Of a stretch of 64,000 nt of DNA, positions 1-7,500 are shown piece after piece; within the stretch, counting starts at the first letter, position 1; each line of letters starts with the position of its first letter. Source of the DNA: Brumimicrobium sp. (lineage in GTDB: Bacteria > Bacteroidota > Bacteroidia > Flavobacteriales_D > Crocinitomicaceae); contig JAMLGZ010000001.1 of NCBI GenBank assembly GCA_023957385.1, positions 434,001-498,000 of the forward strand, given 5' to 3'. Below the pieces are notes generated by a model that saw only the letters and a list, made by a program, of their open reading frames with translations, had not been told where the DNA came from and did no database searches. The position numbers and the translations under genes are program-made.

Positions 1-663
1 GGGCATTCTGCATTAGGGTTAGAAATAGGTAACACACACATTATTGTTGATCCATTTATTTCTGCCAATCCTGCTGCTAATTTGGTTGATTTAGATAACC
101 TTAAAGCAGATTATATTTTATTGACACATGCACACTACGACCACATATACGATGTAGAACGTATAGTGAATAGAACCAAAGCAAAAATTATTGCTAATCA
201 TGAAATTGTTACTTGGTATAACACACACAAACAGTATGAAGGGATAGCCATGAACCAAGGTGGAAGTATGAATTTTGATTTTGGAGTACTGAAAGCGGTA
301 ACAGCTATACATTCTTCTTCCTTTCCTGATGGTTCATACGGTGGAAACCCACTTGGCTTCATAGTAAGAGCAGATGGGAAATCAATCTATATTGCAGGAG
401 ATACTGCTTTAACTATGGATATGAAGATTATTCCTATGTTTGATAAGTTAGATTTGGCTATTTTACCTATGGGAAGTGTATTTACTATGGATGTTGAAGA
501 GGCAGTTGTTGCATCGGAATGGATTGAGTGCAATTCTATTATGGGAGTACATTACGATACAATGCCTCTTATCGCTATTGATCATGATAGTTCTAAGCAG
601 AAATTTGCAGAGAAAGGTAAGAAATTGACTTTATTGAATATAGGAGAATCTATTCAAATGTAA
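1..663 (+). CDS. UPF0173 metal-dependent hydrolase (metallo-beta-lactamase fold), 5' end outside the window
   Basis: The reading frame is open from base 1, so the start codon lies upstream. The visible part begins GHSALGLEIG and continues to IIVDPFI, the usual opening of the UPF0173 family after its first few residues. The metal-binding signature THAHYDH (HxHxDH) follows about 40 residues in. Later metal-site motifs are GDTAL and GVHYDT. The family consists of small cytosolic metallo-beta-lactamase-fold hydrolases whose physiological substrate is unknown. Only about 6-8 residues should be missing. It converges on the transporter gene that follows with an 11-base gap. Family assignment is firm; the reaction is not known. 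Confidence 0.9.
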   Translation, partial: GHSALGLEIGNTHIIVDPFISANPAANLVDLDNLKADYILLTHAHYDHIYDVERIVNRTKAKIIANHEIVTWYNTHKQYEGIAMNQGGSMNFDFGVLKAVTAIHSSSFPDGSYGGNPLGFIVRADGKSIYIAGDTALTMDMKIIPMFDKLDLAILPMGSVFTMDVEEAVVASEWIECNSIMGVHYDTMPLIAIDHDSSKQKFAEKGKKLTLLNIGESIQM

Positions 664-674
664 GTCATATACTT

Positions 675-1610
675 TTAGAACATTTTTAGTACAATCCATA
701 GCGAAGTTACGGATACAAATATCCATAGCATAACTCCTAATAGGAAAGGCTTTATTCCAGTTTCTTTAATGTCTTTCACGGAAAGTGTACTTCCAATTAA
801 TAATAAAGTAACAATCAGTAATTTATGTGACACCAATGTGATTGAGGAGGTCAATTGTTCGGGCAAAGAAAAATATGAATTAATAAAAATTGCTGCAATA
901 AAGAGTAGAATAAACCATGGAAATTTTATTTTCCCTTCTTTACTCTTAAAAAGAAGCATAGATAAAAGAGATACAGGAATAATCCATAAAGTTCGAGCTA
1001 ACTTAACTGTTGTGGCTATCCTCAAGGCTTCTTGTCCATAATCTAAAGCAGCACCAACTACAGAACTGGTATCGTGAATGGCTACTGCAGCCCATAATCC
1101 AAATTGCTTTTGACTTAATTCAAAGAAATGACCAATAGGCGGAAAGAAAAATAAAGCAATGGCATTTAAAAAGAATACCACTCCAAGAGCTATAGAAATA
1201 TCCTTAGCAGTTGCTTTAATTACAGAGGATACCGCAGCAATTGCACTTCCACCGCAGATGGAAGTTCCGGAAGAAATCAAATATCCTAACTTTGTATCTA
1301 ATTTTAAAAGTTTAGTGAGTAAATAACCTAAAATTAGTATTGAGAAAATGGTAAAAACGGTTAGTTCAAAACCATCTTTTCCTGCTTTAACCGTTTCTTC
1401 TAAATACATTCCAAACCCTAAACCGACTACAGCAATTTTTAGAGACCACTGAATTAATTTTGTTTTTATTGCTTCAAAATAATTCCCGAAGAAAAGAGTG
1501 ACGAAAAAACCTGAAATTAAAGCACCGGCACTGTTTAATATTCCCAAAATAGCAGCCACTAGAAGAAGCAGATAAAGGATGATTATACTATTTTTCTTGG
1601 ATAAAATCAT
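675..1610 (-). CDS. YeiH/UPF0324 family membrane transporter (putative sulfate exporter)
   Basis: A 311-residue polytopic inner-membrane protein with about nine or ten hydrophobic segments spread over its length. The family signature is visible: GLGFGMYLEE in the second quarter, GTSICGGSAIAA near residue 115, and AIHDTSSVVGAA near residue 180. These match the YeiH/UPF0324 family, often labelled putative sulfate exporters although the substrate is not well established. Length is normal for the family. The ATG at 1608-1610 is overlapped by a possible 50-codon frame ending at 1588, which could be translationally coupled to it. Nothing in the sequence identifies the transported ion. Confidence 0.88.
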   Translation of the reverse strand: MILSKKNSIIILYLLLLVAAILGILNSAGALISGFFVTLFFGNYFEAIKTKLIQWSLKIAVVGLGFGMYLEETVKAGKDGFELTVFTIFSILILGYLLTKLLKLDTKLGYLISSGTSICGGSAIAAVSSVIKATAKDISIALGVVFFLNAIALFFFPPIGHFFELSQKQFGLWAAVAIHDTSSVVGAALDYGQEALRIATTVKLARTLWIIPVSLLSMLLFKSKEGKIKFPWFILLFIAAIFINSYFSLPEQLTSSITLVSHKLLIVTLLLIGSTLSVKDIKETGIKPFLLGVMLWIFVSVTSLWIVLKMF

Positions 1611-1740
1611 GATTATTAACCTCTATAATACGTATATGTTTCTCAGGTGAAGACTTGTAAGTACTCAAAAACACCTTTTTATCTTGACTGTAACTTTGGG
1701 TAAAAGAAATAACTCTAGTTTGTTTTAATTTGTAATTCAT
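1588..1740 (-). CDS. Possible small protein upstream of the YeiH-type gene (50 codons)
   Basis: An ATG at 1738-1740 opens a frame beginning MNYKLKQTRVISFTQ and ending at a TAG at 1588-1590, overlapping the start of the transporter gene by 23 bases in another frame. Composition is polar and basic, with no signal peptide and no membrane segment, and I recognise no family. The overlap would permit translational coupling with the transporter. It could equally be a chance frame in the leader. Ribosome profiling or conservation of the reading frame in relatives would decide. Confidence 0.35.
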   Translation of the reverse strand: MNYKLKQTRVISFTQSYSQDKKVFLSTYKSSPEKHIRIIEVNNHDFIQEK

Positions 1741-1815
1741 ATAATTATAAAGTTCAAAACTAAATAAAACTCGTTATACATTTACCATAAAACGTAGATT
1801 ATTGCATTAGAACAC

Positions 1816-1888
1816 GTCACTCCTTTAACTGTTGGGATGATAATACAGAGAGAGGGCAAAACAGTTAACTTTGCCCATCAATAGTGAC
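1816..1888. other. Nested inverted repeats in a gene-poor gap (possible structured RNA)
   Basis: The gap from 1741 to 1959 has no credible gene but holds nested complementary arms: GTCACT (1816-1821) with AGTGAC (1883-1888), and inside them TTAACTGTT (1825-1833) with AACAGTTAA (1860-1868). A competing hairpin, GGGCAAA (1854-1860) with TTTGCCC (1870-1876), overlaps the second pair, so two exclusive folds are possible. This resembles an attenuator or small RNA, but no promoter or covariation supports it. The rest of the gap shows nothing I can name. Confidence 0.3.
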
Positions 1889-1959
1889 TTCTCTCACAAT
1901 TCTTCTTACGTATGACTCAAGTGATTTTTTATGAGGATTGTTCATTTAAACTATAAAAT

Positions 1960-1983
1960 AAAACCATCCCGAAGGATGGTTTT
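1960..1983 (-). terminator. Rho-independent terminator after the duplicated C-terminal fragment
   Basis: A 9-bp perfect stem, AAACCATCC (1961-1969) with GGATGGTTT (1974-1982), closes a UUCG loop on the minus strand and is followed there by a T-rich stretch. It is the same hairpin as at 3959-3980 and was copied together with the neighbouring coding fragment. Confidence 0.8.
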
Positions 1984-2554
1984 ACTATTGTGTTATGATT
2001 AAACACTACTACTATTTTTTCACAAATTTTGAAACTTTGCCTAACTCAGATTTTATTACATACACACCCGGAGTTAATGACTTGACATCAAGAGTCTCAA
2101 CTCCCGAATGAATAATTGTGGATAGGATTATTTTTCCTGTTACATCATACAAAGTGATGGTTGAAGTAACATCTGATGCGATAAATAACTTATCCTGTAC
2201 CGGATTTGGATAAATATTCCATTTGTTTGTCATTACTTCGTCCATTCCAAGTGTTTCGACGTGGATGCAATCTGATTGTTCGGAACATGAACCTTCGGTA
2301 ATGATTACTGCGTAATCACCGGTTTGTGTTGGTTCAAATACTTGATTGATGGCCCCAGCGATCGGCTCGTTATTGTTGTTACAATCTATCCATTGATAAG
2401 TTGCTCCATTTTGATTTGCAGTTAGCACATTTCCGGCTACGGAAACTGTTTTGTCTATATTTGGAATGGTAAGATTTAGCGTAACAATTGAATCACAACC
2501 GTTTGCTGCCCCATTTCTAATTGTAAAGGTTGCCGTTGTGTTACTTTCTGAATA
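1961..2554 (-). repeat. Duplicate of the 3' end of the beta-helix adhesin gene (copy 1)
   Basis: This segment matches 3959-4552 at a constant offset of 1,998 bases and includes the terminator. From about 2083 to 2500 I found a single difference (2294, C versus T in the other copy). The outer parts, the last ~25 codons and the bases beyond 2500, differ more. This pattern suggests recent duplication or continuing gene conversion in the middle. Similarity stops abruptly near 2554. Confidence 0.93.
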
Positions 2555-2560
2555 TTTTTT
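2012..2560 (-). pseudogene. Detached T9SS type A sorting domain, fragment of the adhesin gene
   Basis: The open frame carries the adhesin's last ~180 residues: a serine/threonine-rich repeat (YSESNTTATFTI), a cysteine-containing spacer (GSCSEQSDCIHVE) and a complete type A sorting domain (WNIYPNPVQDKLF ... GVYVIKSELGKVSKFVKK). Upstream, the frame runs into a TAG at 2561-2563 before any start codon. The first internal ATG (2426-2428) would give a 138-residue product without a signal peptide, which could not enter T9SS. I read it as a pseudogene fragment. Compared with the full gene it has Glu for Lys in the spacer and small changes in the last 25 residues. It could serve as a donor for gene conversion of the live copy. 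Confidence 0.8.
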
Positions 2561-2810
2561 CTATCACCTAATGATTTGGTTTCTTCTACTGTATCTTTGG
2601 TTGTATGATATCTTCGGCATCATGGTTGGTTAAATGAACCTTTGTTGTAAATGTAAAATCCCATTGGGCTTTTAATCCCGAAATAGAACACCAATTCTTC
2701 ACGATGCCAAAGATGTCACACGTTTATAGAAAAATAATGCGCCATTCCTACAACTACACGCCACACTGAGTGAGCTTGCAATGATTTTGCCGAAGTGAAG
2801 TTGTTGAACA
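2561..2810. other. Gap without a recognisable gene between the fragment and the regulator
   Basis: About 250 bases with stops in all frames I read. A minus-strand stretch (about 40 codons, reading NWCSISGLKAQWDF...) looks coding-like but is bounded by stops on both sides and matches no family I know. It may be debris from the rearrangement that joined the duplicated fragment to the regulator gene. Confidence 0.4.
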
Positions 2811-2839
2811 GTTTACAGTAAATAAATTAGTGTAAACTA
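2811..2839. promoter_or_regulatory. Palindromic element, left copy (probable operator or terminal inverted repeat)
   Basis: The sequence is GTTTACAGTA-N7-TAGTGTAAAC plus two bases: a 27-bp near-perfect palindrome lying over the stop codon (2837-2839) of the regulator gene. Its inverted counterpart at 3845-3873 matches 25 of 29 positions, including the asymmetric G/C positions, so the two copies are true inverted repeats flanking the gene. Confidence 0.75.
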
Positions 2840-3817
2840 AATTTCAGAAATCACTTCAAAACCTTTGTAGCTTCCCGTAACCGCTAATCCGTAAATTTTC
2901 TTAGCCAAGCCCGCTGCCTTAATTTTTAAGGCAATTTCATTAATGGTGGCGCCACTTCCTATTGCATCATCAAAAATCAATACATTATTATATGATTTAT
3001 TTTCGGAACCTATATAAAAAGTTTTATTTGCGTTTTCAATTCGTTCAGCCAACTTAGATAGTGCTTTTTGGGGAATAACAATGTTGTTCCTGATTTTCTG
3101 CACTTTAATCTGAGGCAAGGTTATCCCCAAGTTTTTCTCAAAATAATCCATAATCTGAACAGTTCTTTTTATGGTAGGAGGAACATAAACAATGGCATCT
3201 ATTTGATGTTCATCAATAAAATTTGCCATTCGGTATTTAATCTCAGAAACAATCATCTTCATGAGCGATTTATTTTGTCCTTGCTTCGCATAATGCATTA
3301 ACGTACCAAGACGAGTTTTTCCGAAACGTTCAATGGCATAAAAATCAAAGTAGTACAAATAGTCAACACCTATCTCTTTGATTCCTTTCGTATGTTGCAA
3401 TTTTTGCAAACCATTGATGAAACCACTTTTATTAAAATAACTAAGGTATTTTTTTCGGGTTTCGATATATTCTCCTACGGTTTTGTTAAAATCCAATCCT
3501 TGAATAGCACACCAATACTGCATAGCTTCTACACCCCACAATAAATTTCCAATTGCCTGTACAAGTATCAGATGTTCCGACAAAAACCGCTCATCTTCAA
3601 CGCTTATTTTAGGCAATTCAAAAACACTCCTTTTATCAGCAATGCGATAAAAAACGTGTGGAATTTTACCATTCTTTTCCACCAAACCTTTTTCAATAAG
3701 CCTATCCAATAATTTATGAATGTATTGACGAGAAAAACCCAGTAAGTTTGTCAGTTCTTCAACTGTACTCATCTCCTTTTTTTGCAAAAATTTTACTATT
3801 TTATCCTCTGATTTCAT
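2837..3817 (-). CDS. Winged-helix/phosphoribosyltransferase-domain regulator
   Basis: A 326-residue soluble protein. Residues 1-60 form a winged helix-turn-helix (MSTVEELTNLLGFSRQYIHK, then a wing). Residues 75-190 are a helical middle domain I do not recognise. Residues 200-326 are a phosphoribosyltransferase fold with VYVPPTIKRT and the PRPP-binding loop LIFDDAIGSGATINE (280-294), closest in style to ComF-type enzymes. The order HTH then PRTase recalls Bacillus PurR, where the PRTase domain senses PRPP, but similarity outside the loop is not evident. Near-identical palindromes lie 28 bases before its start and over its stop codon, so autoregulation is likely. It sits alone between two copies of the adhesin 3' end. 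Domain calls are fairly firm; ligand and targets are unknown. Confidence 0.75.
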   Translation of the reverse strand: MKSEDKIVKFLQKKEMSTVEELTNLLGFSRQYIHKLLDRLIEKGLVEKNGKIPHVFYRIADKRSVFELPKISVEDERFLSEHLILVQAIGNLLWGVEAMQYWCAIQGLDFNKTVGEYIETRKKYLSYFNKSGFINGLQKLQHTKGIKEIGVDYLYYFDFYAIERFGKTRLGTLMHYAKQGQNKSLMKMIVSEIKYRMANFIDEHQIDAIVYVPPTIKRTVQIMDYFEKNLGITLPQIKVQKIRNNIVIPQKALSKLAERIENANKTFYIGSENKSYNNVLIFDDAIGSGATINEIALKIKAAGLAKKIYGLAVTGSYKGFEVISEI

Positions 3818-3844
3818 ACAACTATTTTTACAAAGATAACAAAT

Positions 3845-3873
3845 TAGTTTACACTAAACAGTTTACTGTAAAC
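3845..3873. promoter_or_regulatory. Palindromic element, right copy (probable autoregulatory operator)
   Basis: On the minus strand it reads GTTTACAGTA-N7-TAGTGTAAAC plus two bases, 28 bases upstream of the regulator's ATG, where a promoter operator would be expected. A perfect 13-bp inner palindrome, GTTTACTGTAAAC, occupies 3861-3873. No target-site duplication is visible outside the two copies, which favours an operator over a transposon end. Confidence 0.75.
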
Positions 3874-3958
3874 AAAAATAAATAGATGACTATCTTTTAA
3901 CCCTGTTTCTACTGCATAATTTGGGATAAACATAAAATCCTTTCGGGATAAAAAAATA

Positions 3959-3980
3959 AAACCATCCCGAAGGATGGTTT
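3959..3980 (-). terminator. Rho-independent terminator of the beta-helix adhesin gene
   Basis: The stem AAACCATCC (3959-3967) with GGATGGTTT (3972-3980) closes a UUCG loop and on the minus strand is followed by a T-rich tract with seven consecutive T. It begins 30 bases after the adhesin stop codon and is identical to the hairpin at 1960-1983. Confidence 0.85.
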
Positions 3981-4552
3981 TACTATTGTGTTATGATTAA
4001 ACACTACTACTATTTTTTCACAAATTTTGAAACATTACCTAAATTGGATTTTATAACATATACACCCGGAGTTAATGAATTGACATCAAGAGTCTCAACT
4101 CCCGAATGAATAATTGTGGATAGGATTATTTTTCCTGTTACATCATACAAAGTGATGGTTGAAGTAACATCTGATGCGATAAATAACTTATCCTGTACCG
4201 GATTTGGATAAATATTCCATTTGTTTGTCATTACTTCGTCCATTCCAAGTGTTTCGACGTGGATGCAATCTGATTGTTCGGAACATGAACCTTTGGTAAT
4301 GATTACTGCGTAATCACCGGTTTGTGTTGGTTCAAATACTTGATTGATGGCCCCAGCGATCGGCTCGTTATTGTTGTTACAATCTATCCATTGATAAGTT
4401 GCTCCATTTTGATTTGCAGTTAGCACATTTCCGGCTACGGAAACTGTTTTGTCTATATTTGGAATGGTAAGATTTAGCGTAACAATTGAATCACAACCAC
4501 TTGTTGCTCCTCCAATGATTGTAAAGGTTGCCGTTGTGTTACTCTCAGAATA
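3959..4552 (-). repeat. 3' end of the adhesin gene duplicated upstream (copy 2)
   Basis: This is the functional counterpart of the fragment at 1961-2554, at an offset of 1,998 bases. It contains the terminator, the full T9SS sorting domain and the spacer before it. The two copies are in direct orientation and flank the winged-helix/PRTase gene, so homologous recombination between them would excise that gene. Confidence 0.93.
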
Positions 4553-7500
4553 CGTGATGCCATCTATCCACGTAAATGAAGCACAAGCTGTTTGTACATC
4601 TACACCTATTGTAGAAGAACAAGCAGCTTCATAAGCACCCAAGTCTATAGCTACTCCATATTGTCTGGAGTGCCCTGATAAATCTCTACTATTGGTATTT
4701 AATCCTGTAAATAACGCATTACTACCTGCATCAATAGCTGGTGAAGTACCGTTTAGTGTATAATTACCATTAGTAGCATCTGTAAACACTTGACTCTCTG
4801 TAATCCCGATAGCAGAAATGCTATTAGGTAGGGCATCGTTTTCTACTAACGAATAGTGTGCAGATAGTTGGTCAAATTGATTGCTTATACCTCCATAAAT
4901 AATACCGTTGTTTACTGTAACCGAGAAGTTAGCTAATGGGTATGCGTTCTCGGCATACATTGCCGAATTGTTTCCAGCAATGGTTACATTAGTCATTGTA
5001 GCATTACCTTCTCCCATAAAATACGCCCCAACTCCTGTGTTTTGGGTAATTGCTACATTGGTAATCGTGGAGGAATTATTCTCATTATAAATACCAGAAA
5101 CAGAATTATTAGAAATCAATAAATTAGACAATGTTGGAGAAGTATTTTTATTCACGATACATCCCTGATCGGAAGTTCCGGCAGCATTGGTCAATTCAAA
5201 GCCATCTAACTTTGCAGAAGCACTTACACCATTGTTGACGTTCCATACGATAGGACGTTCATTTTTTCCATTTAGAATAGAACCCTGACCGCCAATTCCT
5301 GGCATAATTCGATTATCTGTTAAATCTGCAATTCCATTATCTGGATCAAAACCACCATAAATTTCCACAGCATCTTTCATCACGAAACTATTCGGTGAAG
5401 GTACATCGTAATTGCCGATTGCCACAAACACTTTTTGTGTTCCTGTTGCATTAATCGCCTCTTGTAAATTTTCCGTTGCATTCGCCCATGAAGAACCATC
5501 GCCTTTTCCTGTTGCTACCGTTTTTACATACGAAATTCCGTTTTGGTCATGCGTAATGAAAAACTCATACGCTCCTAAATCAATAGCTGTTCCATTTAAT
5601 CGAGCATTTCCTGCAAGATCTTTGCTATTTGTATTCAATCCTACAAATAATACATTGCTTCCAGTATTTACAGCAGGAGAAGTACCTTTAAGTGTAAAAT
5701 CTCCACTGGTTATATCGGTGAAAATATCTGTTGCACTGGCTCCATTAGCGGAAATATTGTTTGGAATAGCATCGTTTTCAATAAGAGAATATTGAGCAGA
5801 GGCCTGAGATAGTGGATTAACGACAGTACCAAAGATAATACTATTCTTTACAAGCACAGAAAAATCTGCTTGTGCATCAGTATTGGAAGCATAAAGCGCA
5901 TTGCTTGTGTTTTCTGCAATAGTAACGTTACTTAATACAGCATTTCCGATACCGTCAAAATGAACACCTTCACCTGTATTGTTTGTGATGCTAACATTGG
6001 TTAGTAGAGAAGAGGAATTTGTACCGTAGATTCCAGTAATTGCATTTTCTTTAATGAGTAAATTTGTCAATGTTGGAGAAGCATTAAAGTTGAAAATACA
6101 ACCTCTATTACTAGGTCCAGTAGCATTTGTCAATGTAAATCCATCCAATTTTGCAGAATTGGTTACACCGTTGTTAAAGTTCCATATGATAGGTCGCTCG
6201 TTTTTACCGTCTAATACAGATCCTTGCCCTCCAATCCCTGGCAGGATTCGATTATGGGTTAATTCTGTAATCCCATTATCTGGATCAAAACCACCGTATA
6301 TTTCAACTCCATCCTTCATGACGAAACTGTTAGGAGATGGAACATCATAATTTCCAATAGCAACAAATACTTGCTGAGTTCCTGGAGCATCAATAGCACC
6401 TTGTAAATCTGCCATGGCATTTGCCCAAGAAGAACCATTTCCTAAACCAGTAGGATTAGTCTTTACATAGGCAATATTCGATACACTTGGTGTAAATACA
6501 AATTCTATTGCTCCCATATCAATGCTTGAACCAATAACTCTCGGATTACCTTCCAAATCTTTTGAATTGCCATTTAATCCTGGAAATAATGAATTGCTAC
6601 CAGCATTTACAGTAGGAGATGTTCCTTTGAGTGTATAATTTCCAGCGGAAGCATTGTTAAAGATGTTATTAATGGAATAACCTGTTGTATTAATGTTTCC
6701 ATTCGTAGTGGTGATGTTTCCTTCAATAAACGAATAGAAAGAAGTAAATGAGCCAGAGCCGGTCATTGCTCCAAAAACAATGGAATTATTTATTGTACCG
6801 GTTGATCCACTTGTTAAAGCAAAAACATTAACAGGTGCGCCCACATTTATTTGTGTATTGTTTGCTACGGTTACATTGTTCAACGTAATTTGGTCGGATG
6901 AACCTGCTAATTGAAGAAGATTCGTTCCGAAATTGCCATAGATTTTAGCATTGGTAATTGTGGTTGAAGAGCCGTTGCTATAAAGCGTAGAGCCGTTTGT
7001 ACAAGAATTGTTGTAGAAAGTAATTGTATTAAATGTTGGGTTACTTCCTGCTTCATTGTAGATAGCTCCACCACGATATGTTGCTGTATTCACGGTGGTT
7101 AAACCTCCTGTGATGGATGGAGAAGAATTGTTAACATTGGCCATTGCTCCACCTGCACCTGTTGTACCTTCTGCATTGTTTCCGGTAAAAGAGACATTAA
7201 TTAATGTTGGCGAAGCGTTTTGGTTGAACATTCCAGCCCCCATTTCATCTGTTACTTTACCTTGGTAAATAGAAACATTATCTAAGATGGCAGTATTATT
7301 AAGTGCCGTTGTATTTAAGAAATCGTTGTTCACCACTCTGTTTGCATTGTTACCATTTAAGATGGTTCCAAAATAACGAGGACTGGATAAATCTTCATTT
7401 CCATTTATAGGTTGGAAACCACCATAGATTTCAACATTATTCTTCATTCTAAAACCTGTAGTTGGTGCGATGTAATTTCCGGTAGCTACAAATACTTTTT

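Noticed and set aside
2561..2810. Transposase remnant on the minus strand
   Set aside because: About 40 codons look coding-like but are bounded by stops and match no transposase family that I can name.
2811..3873. Insertion sequence bounded by terminal inverted repeats
   Set aside because: No transposase is encoded, each end is itself a palindrome, and no target-site duplication is visible; an operator pair is the simpler reading, though mobility is kept as an alternative.
5412..5795. Plus-strand open frames inside the adhesin gene (also at 6054, 7650, 8589 and elsewhere)
   Set aside because: They are antisense shadows of the beta-helix gene, with no family resemblance and no start signals; the minus-strand frame runs unbroken for 1,989 codons.
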